This document shows, piece after piece, positions 19,128-28,175 of a stretch of DNA of 64,000 bases. This DNA comes from Chloroflexota bacterium. Lineage in GTDB: Bacteria; Chloroflexota; Anaerolineae; UBA1429. Where the stretch lies: the NCBI GenBank assembly GCA_012719135.1, contig JAAYAW010000073.1, forward strand, positions 1 to 64,000. The letters are read 5' to 3'. The notes beneath the pieces are model-generated. The model saw nothing but the letters and a program-made list of their open reading frames with translations, was not told where the DNA came from and did not search any database. Position 1 is the first letter of the stretch; each line of letters opens with the position of its first letter. The position numbers and the translations under genes are program-made.

Positions 19128-20162
19128 TCAGTCGAACACAAAGACCGTTCTGATGTTGCCCTCGACGCCGGCGTACAGGCGGTCAAAAACGGCTTGGCCT
19201 TCTTCCAGATGGGCGTACTCGCTGATGAATGGATCGACATTGAGCCGGCCGGATGCGATGAGATCCGCGCAGTCGGCGACTTCACCGTTCGAGGCACATA
19301 CGCCATAGATCGTGAGCTCTCGGCTCACAACATTCTGCAGCGCCATTGTGACCTCCGGAGCGACGTTGCCGATGAGGGTGAGGCTGCCACCTTTGCGCGT
19401 GATCTCCAGTGCGATCTGGAAGGTGGCCTGGACGCCGACAGCCTCCAGGGCAGCGTCGGCTCCGCGTGGGCCGGTGGCGAGGCGCAGTTGATCGATCAGA
19501 TCGGGAGCGTCAGCCGGAATGGTGACGTCAGCGCCCATGGAGCGAGCCATCTCCAGGCGCGATGGGGACAGGTCGGTCACGATCAGCTTGCCGGCGCCCT
19601 TCAGCCGCATGGCCTGTAGAGCGACGAGGCCGATCGCGCCGGCGCCGACGATGACGACGGTGTCGTTCAGTGTGAGTGGCGTCCGGTTTGCCGCGTGCAC
19701 ACCCACGGATGCCGTCTCGATCAGCGCAGCCTGTGCAAAGGACAGGCCCTCGGGCATCTTGGCGGCAATCCAGTACGGGACCGTGACGTACTCGGCCATC
19801 GCGCCGTGTCGCCGGTAGGTGCCCTCGGACACCCCCAGCACCTCGCGGTGGTCGCAGAGGTTGAGGTGCCCACTCTGGCAGTAGTGGCACAGGCGGCAGT
19901 AAATCGTCGAGTCGAAAGTGACACGGTCGCCGGGAGTGAATCCGGCAACCTGATCGCCAACCGCCTCCACCACTCCCGCAGCCTCGTGTCCCATGATGAT
20001 CGGTGGCTGACGCCGGCCTGTCACCCCTGAGTATCCCTTGATATCAGAGCCACAGATGGCGCAGGCACGCACCCGAACCAGCAGCTCTTCTGGCCCCGGC
20101 TCCGGTTTCGGCCAGTCGGTGTACTCCAGAACAAAGGGCGCCGTATGCACCAAGGCTTTCAT
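19128..20162 (-). CDS. Zinc-dependent alcohol/polyol dehydrogenase (MDR family)
   Basis: CAICGSDIKGY, GHEAAGVVEAVG, VIVGAGAIGLVALQ. Confidence 0.88.
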   Translation of the reverse strand: MKALVHTAPFVLEYTDWPKPEPGPEELLVRVRACAICGSDIKGYSGVTGRRQPPIIMGHEAAGVVEAVGDQVAGFTPGDRVTFDSTIYCRLCHYCQSGHLNLCDHREVLGVSEGTYRRHGAMAEYVTVPYWIAAKMPEGLSFAQAALIETASVGVHAANRTPLTLNDTVVIVGAGAIGLVALQAMRLKGAGKLIVTDLSPSRLEMARSMGADVTIPADAPDLIDQLRLATGPRGADAALEAVGVQATFQIALEITRKGGSLTLIGNVAPEVTMALQNVVSRELTIYGVCASNGEVADCADLIASGRLNVDPFISEYAHLEEGQAVFDRLYAGVEGNIRTVFVFD

Positions 20163-20231
20163 GGGGCCACCTCCTTTTGCGTTGCGCCGATTATCGGTGG
20201 GCCCGTAAGGCCTGTCAACGTCAAATGAACA

Positions 20232-20259
20232 CGCCTCCTCACGATATCGTGGGGAGGCG
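20232..20259 (-). terminator. Near-perfect 28-nt palindrome downstream of arsA-like operon
   Basis: CGCCTCCTCACGATATCGTGGGGAGGCG, one T/G wobble. Confidence 0.5.
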
Positions 20260-20489
20260 GGACGGCGTGCGCCAGAAGCCCGGCAGGGGCCGCGCTACAG
20301 GACCTGTGCCTTGGGACGGCGACAACTTGCTCTCTCGCGGCGGGTGGGCTGCCGCTGCGGTGCCTGTGAAGCCCGTGTTCCTGGCGTGACCGGCACACCA
20401 TCCCTGGGCGACGCCTGTCCTTGCCACGCAGGCGACAAGTCGGGTGCGATGGGCTGATGGCTTTCCCGGGCCAACACGCGACGCGCCTT

Positions 20490-21668
20490 CTACCGGGCCG
20501 AGGGCTCGCGAAAGGCGACGTGGAGTTCCTGTCCCTCGATGGATGCCCACTCCGGCTCTAGCGAGGCGAGGACCTGCGGAAGCGAGAGAGTCCGGCGAAA
20601 GCGGCCCAGGCGGATGAGCAACTGGTCGGCATCCTTGGTCAGGTCCACCGTGCCGGCTTCCACGGCTGCGAGCCGGAGGATGAGGATGTACCGGCCGTCA
20701 CGCCTCTCAAACCGCAGGGGTTGCTCAACGGAGAGAGGACGGCTTGGATCCACATCTCCATAGGTTTCCTCCGCCAGAGACGTCAACGCCTCGACGCCGA
20801 TCACCTCCCGGCGTCTCAAGGCGATGTGGAAAGTGGGAAGGGGGGCGAACACAGCCTCTACCGAATCGATGTACCCTGCCTGGTCGGCCTTCCAGTGCTC
20901 AAAGAACGGGTCCTGGACGGCATCAGGTAGTATTCTATTGACATAAAGACTGTCTACGCTGAGACCAAACAGGCTCATGTAGGTAAAGGCCCGCTGGGTC
21001 TCCTGAACGGAAAGCTGGTCCGGATTCAGCACCAGACGTACTGAAGTCTGCTCGCGATCGGTGAGCACGTCTCGCAGCTGGGTAACCTGATCAAACAGGC
21101 TGGTGATCTGTTGCTGAATCTGTGGCTCACTCCATGGCAGCTTGAGGGCGCGCTGGAGTGAAGGCAGAAAGAGGCGGGCTGCGCCGGAGCTGAGGCCCGC
21201 CAGGTGGCGTACGTACCACTGTTGCAGATCGGGCGCCCCGAGGAGACGCATGGACGCCCCCGTGGGGGCGCTATCGATGATGATCACCTCATAGTGGCCC
21301 TGCTCCTGGTACCGGAACAGACGGATTAACGAGACCAGCTCGTCCAGCCCGGGAAACACAGCCAACTCACCAGCGATTGGGCCATCGACACCCTGGCCCT
21401 CAAGGCTGGACGCGATTCGACGCCTGATACTGCCCCAGTAGCGCTCGAGTTCCTCAGCCGTATCGAGCTCCGTCGCGTACAGCGACGTGCCGCTCACCGG
21501 TTGCGGGTCGTTGGTGAGCGGCATGCCCAGCGCGTCAGCCAGGCTGTGCGCCGTATCCGTGCTGATCACCAGCGTGCGGTAGCCAAGCTGAGCGCAGCGC
21601 AGGGCTGTGGCGGCGCTCAGCGTGGTCTTGCCCACGCCCCCTTTGCCTGTGAAGAGAATCGTCCTCAC
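20490..21668 (-). CDS. ArsA/Get3-family ATPase
   Basis: GKGGVGKTTLSAATALR P-loop; STDTAHSLADAL; IIDSAPTGASMRLL; C-terminus resembles ArsA HSP20-like domain. Confidence 0.87.
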   Translation of the reverse strand: MRTILFTGKGGVGKTTLSAATALRCAQLGYRTLVISTDTAHSLADALGMPLTNDPQPVSGTSLYATELDTAEELERYWGSIRRRIASSLEGQGVDGPIAGELAVFPGLDELVSLIRLFRYQEQGHYEVIIIDSAPTGASMRLLGAPDLQQWYVRHLAGLSSGAARLFLPSLQRALKLPWSEPQIQQQITSLFDQVTQLRDVLTDREQTSVRLVLNPDQLSVQETQRAFTYMSLFGLSVDSLYVNRILPDAVQDPFFEHWKADQAGYIDSVEAVFAPLPTFHIALRRREVIGVEALTSLAEETYGDVDPSRPLSVEQPLRFERRDGRYILILRLAAVEAGTVDLTKDADQLLIRLGRFRRTLSLPQVLASLEPEWASIEGQELHVAFREPSAR

Positions 21669-22163
21669 TCAGGTGGCCGTCGCGCTTAGGCCATCGATGG
21701 CCTTGAGGATCGCGGTGCGACGCTCGTGCTCCAGCTCGTAGGCGCGCACAGCATCGAGTTGCTTGGCGCTCAAACCGGTCAGCCTGGCGATGATCTGGTC
21801 ACTCTCAAGCGAATCATAGTCGGTGATGGGCACCATTGGTACGGTGCGCCGCCCAAGCGGCTGGGTCTCGGTGCTCTTGTGACCCAGCAAGCCCATGACG
21901 GTGCGAGTAACAGGCCCGGGGTGTTCTGCGGCTTCCTGCCCCGCCGCGCGAGCCTCTTCAAGCGTCCTCACAACCGAGCGGGCCGTGAGGATCGCGAGAC
22001 CGATGCTGGTAAGAGCCACCTGTTCGAGCGCCTGACGTACGGGCTCAACGTCCGCTTTGGGCAGGTGGATGTCCTCTCGGCGGGGGCGCTTTAGCTCAAA
22101 CTCGACAACCCGGCGTGTCCCACTCGATCCCGCGTCATCGAAAGACAGCGTAGTATCACTCAT
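21669..22163 (-). CDS. Conserved hypothetical protein linked to ArsA-like ATPase
   Basis: 164 aa; helical middle; C-terminal YDSLESDQIIARLTGLSAKQLDAVRAYELEHERRTAILKAID; stop adjoins arsA start. Confidence 0.7.
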   Translation of the reverse strand: MSDTTLSFDDAGSSGTRRVVEFELKRPRREDIHLPKADVEPVRQALEQVALTSIGLAILTARSVVRTLEEARAAGQEAAEHPGPVTRTVMGLLGHKSTETQPLGRRTVPMVPITDYDSLESDQIIARLTGLSAKQLDAVRAYELEHERRTAILKAIDGLSATAT

Positions 22164-22206
22164 GTTTCCTCCGTTGCTCTGCGTAACTGCACACTATACG
22201 CAACGA

Positions 22207-22980
22207 TCAGGCGGAGGTTGCATCGCTTGGAGCCGGCGTCTGCGCTGTGACGCAAGAGCGCGCCATCGGGCAGCCATAGCACCGGGGCGTGGCGCGGCAA
22301 TGGGCCTTGCCGTGCTGTACGATCAGGGCGTGGCACTCGTTGTAGACCTGCGGATCTGTGCCCAGGCCCTGGGAGAACCAACTCTGAACGGTATCGTAGC
22401 TGGATTCCCGGGCCCAATCATGACCAAGGCGCACCAAAAGGCGGCGGGTGTATCGATCGACGACAAAGACACGCTTGCCGAGAGCGTACAGCAGAATACA
22501 GTCGGCCGTCTCGGGACCGATGCCCTTCACCGAGAGGAGCAGCGTGCGACATTCTTCCGTGGTGAGCGTGCCGAGCGCGCACAGACCGCCCTGATCAACA
22601 ACCAGACGCAGGAGGTTCATCAGCCTGCCGTACTTGACATTGTAGCAGCCAGCCGGGCGAATGCAGGCCTTGACCCTGTCCTCAGGGGCTGCCAACAGCC
22701 GCTCGAAGGAGTCGAGTCCCGCTGCCTTTAGCCTGCCGATGGCCTGAGCGGCGTTAGCCCAAACGGTGTTCTGTGTCAGAACGGCCCCGAGGACGACCTC
22801 CGCGGGCGAGTCTCCCGGCCACCACCGTTGATCGCCATAGGCGTGATAGAGCTGTGTATAGAGGCAGGTAGCATCAGGCGCGGCGATTGACAAGGTTGGG
22901 CTCCGTGTGGACAGGCTGGTGAGCGGACTATATGCATCCGCCGTGGTGCTGGCAAGGCTGCTGGCGAAGGATTCCTGCAC
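22207..22980 (-). CDS. Endonuclease III-like HhH-GPD DNA glycosylase with FeS cluster
   Basis: GAVLTQNTVWANAAQAI, LLSVKGIGPETADCILLYALGKRVFVVDRYTRR; C-terminal Cys cluster CRATPRCYGCPMARSC; start uncertain. Confidence 0.88.
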   Translation of the reverse strand: MQESFASSLASTTADAYSPLTSLSTRSPTLSIAAPDATCLYTQLYHAYGDQRWWPGDSPAEVVLGAVLTQNTVWANAAQAIGRLKAAGLDSFERLLAAPEDRVKACIRPAGCYNVKYGRLMNLLRLVVDQGGLCALGTLTTEECRTLLLSVKGIGPETADCILLYALGKRVFVVDRYTRRLLVRLGHDWARESSYDTVQSWFSQGLGTDPQVYNECHALIVQHGKAHCRATPRCYGCPMARSCVTAQTPAPSDATSA

Positions 22981-23039
22981 AGTACGGGAGGATTGTTGGC
23001 CAGCCTGGGCCTATGGTATCATCGAGCAAGGGGGTAGGC

Positions 23040-24404
23040 ATGCAGGACCATCCGGGCGAGGAACTGAGCGCGCGCGAGCTCGAGATACTGCGTCTGGTTG
23101 CCACTGGGGCGACCAACCGGCAGGTCGCGCGTACGTTGTTCATCAGCCCCAATACGGTCAAGACACATCTCCGGAACATCTTTTCCAAGATAGGGGTTGA
23201 ATCACGCACCGAGGCTACGCTGTACGCGGTTCAACAGGGCTTGGTGGACGTTGGACTGAACACGAGAGACGACTCGCCAGTCGAAGAGCAAAGGGATGAA
23301 GAGACGAGGCGTGCGCTTCTCAAGATGTTACAGTGGGCTCGCACGACGACGCCGTCTCCCTGGTTGAGGCCGGTGACCGTGATCTTGGCCGTGGCTCTAG
23401 CGACGCTGCTGATGGTATGGCCCGCCGGGGGTTTGAACAGCGCGATGCAGCCGATGGATCGGCTCTCGGATGACTCGAGTCTATCAGGTGTGGGCGGCCA
23501 GGCCGCGGGGCTATCGAGATGGGGCGATCGTTCTCCGATGATCAGTGCGGCAGGCCGGTTTGGCCTGGCTATGGAAGGAGACAACGTCTACCTCATAGGC
23601 GGCGCGGGACAGAGCGGCGTGACAGGGACCGTTCAGGTGTACAACGTCGCTCAGGACGTGTGGGGGATGGGCAAGAGTAAGCCCACGCCGGTATCCAACG
23701 TCGGCGCTGCGACCGTCGGTGGGCGGATCTACGTCCCGGGTGGATTGGACGCGGAGGGCAACGTGCTGGACACCCTGGAGATCTACGATCCGAGGATGGG
23801 CCAGTGGACCACGGGGCCCTCGTTGCCGGTGGGGCTGTGCTCATATGCTATTGCGCCCGATGACGATGGATTCTACCTCTTCGGGGGCTGGGATGGTGCC
23901 GGCTATGTCGATGCCGTATACCACTACGGCGTAGGAACGGCGCGCTGGGAACGTGTGGCTACGCTCAGCCGGCCGCGCGGCTTTGCCGCAGCGGCTACGG
24001 CGGATGGGATCATCTATCTGCTGGGCGGGTACGATGGGGCCCAGGAACTCGACAGCTGCGAAGCCTTCCATGTGGACGCGGCCTGGGCCGGGCGCGATCC
24101 ATGGGAACGGCTCTCTGACATGCCAGAGGGGCGCGCCGGACATGCCGTGGCTGCCGGCCTGGGGAACCTCTACGTGTTGGGCGGAGGATGGCAGAGAGCG
24201 TTGAGCGAGAGCGCGCGCTACGACATCGGAACCGATAGCTGGGGTACGATTCCATCTCCCATATCTGATGAATGGCGCACCCTGGGCGCTGCCTCCGTAG
24301 ATACGAGCTCTGGGTTGTTTGTCTATGCATTCGGCGGATGGAGCGGCGCCTACCTGGCGGACGTGTACGCCTATCAGGCGTTCTACCGGCTCTATCTGCC
24401 GTGA
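23040..24404 (+). CDS. LuxR-type HTH, transmembrane and Kelch-repeat protein
   Basis: LSARELEILRLVATGATNRQVARTLFISPNTVKTHLRNIFSKIGV; TM segment VTVILAVALATLLMVWPAGG; multiple Kelch repeats. Confidence 0.88.
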   Translation: MQDHPGEELSARELEILRLVATGATNRQVARTLFISPNTVKTHLRNIFSKIGVESRTEATLYAVQQGLVDVGLNTRDDSPVEEQRDEETRRALLKMLQWARTTTPSPWLRPVTVILAVALATLLMVWPAGGLNSAMQPMDRLSDDSSLSGVGGQAAGLSRWGDRSPMISAAGRFGLAMEGDNVYLIGGAGQSGVTGTVQVYNVAQDVWGMGKSKPTPVSNVGAATVGGRIYVPGGLDAEGNVLDTLEIYDPRMGQWTTGPSLPVGLCSYAIAPDDDGFYLFGGWDGAGYVDAVYHYGVGTARWERVATLSRPRGFAAAATADGIIYLLGGYDGAQELDSCEAFHVDAAWAGRDPWERLSDMPEGRAGHAVAAGLGNLYVLGGGWQRALSESARYDIGTDSWGTIPSPISDEWRTLGAASVDTSSGLFVYAFGGWSGAYLADVYAYQAFYRLYLP

Positions 24405-24414
24405 TGGGGGAGAG

Positions 24415-24843
24415 ATGACCAATAACACTGTCAGCGTTCAGACGACCTGGATAACGAAGATGCAGTTCGACGCGACGGGAACGGCCTCTCAAGAAACCGT
24501 GCGAATGGATGCTCCAGTCGAATCGGGCGGGAAGGGCGAGGGCATCCGGCCGATGGAGACCCTGCTATCGGCGGTTGCCGGCTGCAGTGGCATGGACGTG
24601 ATCAGCATTCTGAACAAGATGCGCCAAGAGGTGACAGGTCTCTCAATCGTCGTGTCCGGAGAGCGTGCTGCCCAGTACCCTCGTGCGTTTGAGCGCATCA
24701 CAGTGGAGTATCTGTTCCGCGGGCGCGACCTCTCAGAGGCCGCCGTGGCACGAGCCATCGCTCTGTCGGTGGAAAAGTACTGCGGTGTGCTGGCTTCGCT
24801 TCGCGCGGAGATCACGACCAGCTATCGCCTGGAGACGGACTGA
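24415..24843 (+). CDS. OsmC family protein
   Basis: RPMETLLSAVAGCSGMDVISIL and VEKYCGVLASLRA. Confidence 0.88.
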   Translation: MTNNTVSVQTTWITKMQFDATGTASQETVRMDAPVESGGKGEGIRPMETLLSAVAGCSGMDVISILNKMRQEVTGLSIVVSGERAAQYPRAFERITVEYLFRGRDLSEAAVARAIALSVEKYCGVLASLRAEITTSYRLETD

Positions 24844-24909
24844 CAGGCACCAGAGCAGACTGCGCGCACTCTATGGTATAATCAAGCGGCTTTGGCGCAA
24901 GGTAGGTGT

Positions 24910-25197
24910 ATGATGATCATTGGCCTGCTTGTGCTGGAGTTGCACATTCCGGCCTCGGGCTCACTCAAGGATAAGCGGCAGGTCATACGGTCGTTGGTCA
25001 CGAGGATCAGGCAGACCTATAACGTGTCGGTATCTGAGGTCGATCACCAGGATAGCTGGCAGCGGTGCACTCTTGCAGCCGCTTGCGTGTCAGGCGAGCG
25101 GGCCAGCGCGCAGCGGGCGCTGCAACAGGTGTCCGACTTTGTCGAAGACAATGCCAGCGAGTATGTTGTGCTGGAAGTGAGCACCGAGCTGATGTAG
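24910..25197 (+). CDS. DUF503 family protein
   Basis: LLVLELHIPASGSLKDKRQVIRSLVTRIRQTYNVSVSEVDHQDSWQRCTLA. Confidence 0.88.
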   Translation: MMIIGLLVLELHIPASGSLKDKRQVIRSLVTRIRQTYNVSVSEVDHQDSWQRCTLAAACVSGERASAQRALQQVSDFVEDNASEYVVLEVSTELM

Positions 25198-25227
25198 GCA
25201 CCGATCCGGATCAGGGAGGGACGGTCC

Positions 25228-25530
25228 GTGTTCTCGCACGTCGCAGCCATTGCCAGGGATTGGTCTCTGATCATACTCATCGTGCCCGCGTTGATCATGT
25301 TGGGCGTGCAGGCCTATCTCTTGTGGCACGTAAACCGTGCGCTGCGCCGGTTCGGGCCTCGTGTGAGGCCGGCGCTACGCTCAGTGCAGGAGACCGTGCT
25401 TCGGGCTGCAGGCACGGTGGATGCTGCCAGGCAGCAAGCCGAGCGCCCCTTTGTCTGGCTTCGCGTTTGGCCGGCTCAGGTGAGGGGCACCTGGCGCGCC
25501 GTCGTTGGTGGCCGCCAACCGAGGAGGTAA
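25228..25530 (+). CDS. Small hypothetical membrane protein
   Basis: 100 aa; N-terminal TM WSLIILIVPALIMLGVQAYLLW; operonic position. Confidence 0.55.
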   Translation: MFSHVAAIARDWSLIILIVPALIMLGVQAYLLWHVNRALRRFGPRVRPALRSVQETVLRAAGTVDAARQQAERPFVWLRVWPAQVRGTWRAVVGGRQPRR

Positions 25531-25533
25531 GCA

Positions 25534-25746
25534 ATGCGTCGGGAGGCCCGTCGAGTGTTGGTTGGGGCTGTGGCTGGCGCCTTGATGGGAGCCGCCGCGG
25601 CGGTAGTGTACTCGCGGCTCGCGGAGAAGCGTTCCGGCGGGTTGGTTGCTGTGCCAGGGGAGCGCGCCGCCCTCACGGTTCAGCAGGCCACTACGCTGGG
25701 TCTTCAGATCGTCAATATCGTGCGGCAGCTGCTATCCATCGCCTGA
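25534..25746 (+). CDS. Small hypothetical YtxH-like membrane protein
   Basis: 70 aa; VLVGAVAGALMGAAAAVVYSRLAEKRSGG. Confidence 0.5.
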   Translation: MRREARRVLVGAVAGALMGAAAAVVYSRLAEKRSGGLVAVPGERAALTVQQATTLGLQIVNIVRQLLSIA

Positions 25747-25833
25747 CCGGACGTCACCTGTGCCACAAAGGGACACGATGCTCTGGGCCGTGGCTGGACG
25801 CCGTCGCTGCTGACTTTAGCTTCAGGAGGTTCT

Positions 25834-26688
25834 GTGTACTGCATTCTGTCCAAGAAGACGCTCACTCCAGTGACGACGGAATACGTCATCGAGGCCCCCG
25901 AGATCGCACGCAAGGCTAGAGCTGGCCAGTTCGTGATCGTTCGGGTTCACGAGCGGGGAGAGCGCATACCTTTGACCATCGCCGATCGGGACGCCGACGC
26001 AGGCACGATCACCGTAGTAGCGCAGGAGATCGGAGCCACCTCGCGGCGCATGAAGGAACTGGAGCCCGGCGATAGCCTGGCCAGTCTCACCGGGCCGCTG
26101 GGAAGGCCCACGGAGATCGAGCGCTATGGCACCGTGGTGCTTGTCGGCGGGGGCCTGGGTATCGCCGCCATTCACCCAATCTGCCAGGCGCTGCGGGACG
26201 CGGGCAACCACGTCATCGCGATCATCGGCGCACGCAGCGGTGATCTGCTGTTCTGGGAAGACAGAATGCGCCAGGTGACTGATGATCTGATTGTCGTGAC
26301 GGATGATGGCAGCTACGGGCGCAAGGCGCTTGTGACGGTGCCTCTCAAGGAGTTGATTGAGGAACGGCAGATCGACCGCGTGTGGGGTATCGGTCCTGCG
26401 ATCATGATGAAGTTTGTGTCGCTGACGACGCAACCGTATGGCGTCAGCACTATTGTGAGCCTGAACTCGATCATGGTGGATGGTACCGGCATGTGCGGAG
26501 CCTGCCGTGTTTCCGTTGGAGGGCGCACCTACTTTGCCTGCGTTGACGGGCCCGAGTTCGACGCGCATCAAGTAGACTGGGACTTGCTCTTTAGCCGACA
26601 GCGGTTCTACGCCGATGAAGAGCGGCGGGCTTTGGATCTGTACGAGGAGAACTGCAAGGCGATACCTGAGCAGGAGGATGCTCGCTAA
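25834..26688 (+). CDS. FAD/NAD-binding sulfide dehydrogenase / NfnA-like subunit
   Basis: GQFVIVRVHERGERIPLTIAD; GGGLGIAAIHPICQAL; C-terminal CGACRVSVGGRTYFAC; GTG start. Confidence 0.87.
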   Translation: MYCILSKKTLTPVTTEYVIEAPEIARKARAGQFVIVRVHERGERIPLTIADRDADAGTITVVAQEIGATSRRMKELEPGDSLASLTGPLGRPTEIERYGTVVLVGGGLGIAAIHPICQALRDAGNHVIAIIGARSGDLLFWEDRMRQVTDDLIVVTDDGSYGRKALVTVPLKELIEERQIDRVWGIGPAIMMKFVSLTTQPYGVSTIVSLNSIMVDGTGMCGACRVSVGGRTYFACVDGPEFDAHQVDWDLLFSRQRFYADEERRALDLYEENCKAIPEQEDAR

Positions 26689-28127
26689 TGGCAACTGGCA
26701 AAGAGCAAGCAAACGCACGTCACGCTATGCCTGCACAGGACCCGCAAGTGCGGGCGTGCAACTTTGATGAGGTGGCGCTGGGGTACGATCACGAGATGGC
26801 CGTGGAGGAGGCTCTCCGCTGCATTCAGTGCCGGCGGCCGCTCTGCGTAACAGGATGCCCCGTGCAGGTCCGAATTCCCGAGTTCATCAAAGCCCTCCGC
26901 GAGGGCGACATGTGGCAGGCGGTAGAGTTCCTCAAGGACAACAACAGTCTTCCGGCGATCTGCGGGCGTGTGTGTCCGCAGGAGAGCCAGTGTGAGGCCT
27001 TGTGCATACTCGGGCGCCGTGGCGAGCCTGTCGCGATCGGCCGTCTTGAGCGGTACGTGGCGGATTGGGAGCGGGAGCAAGGCGTCCGTGTCCCGGAAGT
27101 CGCGCCCTCCAACGGTATCCGTGTGGCCGTTATCGGTTCAGGGCCAGCCGGCCTGACCGCTGCTGGCGACCTGGCAAAGAAGGGCTATCAGGTCGACATT
27201 CTGGAGGCGTTGCACGAGCCGGGGGGCGTGCTGGTGTACGGCATTCCCGAGTTCCGCCTGCCCAAAGCCGTCGTCGCTGCCGAGGTGGACTATCTGAGGA
27301 AGCTCGGCGTTTCGATCCTCTTCAACAGAGTGGTTGGCAAACTGTACTCGCTTACCGAGCTGCGCGAGCAGTACCAGGCTGTGTTTCTGGGCACGGGCGC
27401 TGGGTTGCCCATCATGATGAGCATCCCTGGCGAGAATCTGAACGGCGTCTACAGCGCCAATGAGCTGCTCACCAGGGTGAACCTGATGAAGGCGTTCGAC
27501 TTCCCCAACTGGGATACTCCGGTCCGCGTGGGCGAGCGTGTGGCGGTGGTGGGGGCCGGAAACGTCGCAATGGATTCAGCGCGCAGCGCTCTCCGTCTGG
27601 GGGCGAAAGAAGTGCATATCGTGTACCGTCGCTCTCGAGAGGAAGTGCCTGCCAGAGCTGAGGAAGTCGAGCATGCCGAGGAAGAAGGCGTGGTCTTTGA
27701 CTTTCTCACCAACCCCATAGCTGTTCTCGGCAACGAGCAAGGTGGCGTGACGGGCATCCGGTGCATCCGGATGACGTTGGGCGAACCAGACGACAGCGGG
27801 CGCCGCCGACCGGTTCCAGCGGAAGGCTCCGAGTTCGAGATGGGCGTCGATACCGTGGTGATGGCGCTGGGCACTCGCCCGAACCCTCTGGTGTTCATCG
27901 AGGCGGACGGGTTGGAGCGTGCGCGGGGTGGCACGGTGGTGGCCGATCTCGAGACGGGCCGTACGACGCTGGAGCGTGTCTGGGCGGGCGGTGACATCGT
28001 CACAGGGGCTGCTACGGTAATCAGCGCCATGGGAGCCGGACGTGTGGCCGCCAGCGACATTGACGCCTTTTTCCAGGCGGGATCGCCTGGACCCTGGAAG
28101 GCAACCAAGGAGGATGTCCCCGCCTGA
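26688..28127 (+). CDS. gltA: NADPH-dependent glutamate synthase small-chain-like / NfnB-like oxidoreductase
   Basis: CIQCRRPLCVTGCPV, CGRVCPQESQCEALCILG, GSGPAGLTAAGDLAKKGYQVDILEAL; 1-bp overlap with previous CDS. Confidence 0.9.
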   Translation: MATGKEQANARHAMPAQDPQVRACNFDEVALGYDHEMAVEEALRCIQCRRPLCVTGCPVQVRIPEFIKALREGDMWQAVEFLKDNNSLPAICGRVCPQESQCEALCILGRRGEPVAIGRLERYVADWEREQGVRVPEVAPSNGIRVAVIGSGPAGLTAAGDLAKKGYQVDILEALHEPGGVLVYGIPEFRLPKAVVAAEVDYLRKLGVSILFNRVVGKLYSLTELREQYQAVFLGTGAGLPIMMSIPGENLNGVYSANELLTRVNLMKAFDFPNWDTPVRVGERVAVVGAGNVAMDSARSALRLGAKEVHIVYRRSREEVPARAEEVEHAEEEGVVFDFLTNPIAVLGNEQGGVTGIRCIRMTLGEPDDSGRRRPVPAEGSEFEMGVDTVVMALGTRPNPLVFIEADGLERARGGTVVADLETGRTTLERVWAGGDIVTGAATVISAMGAGRVAASDIDAFFQAGSPGPWKATKEDVPA

Positions 28128-28175
28128 GCGCTGGCGGGGACTGCGGATCACTGTACGGGGGTTGTGCACGCTGCG

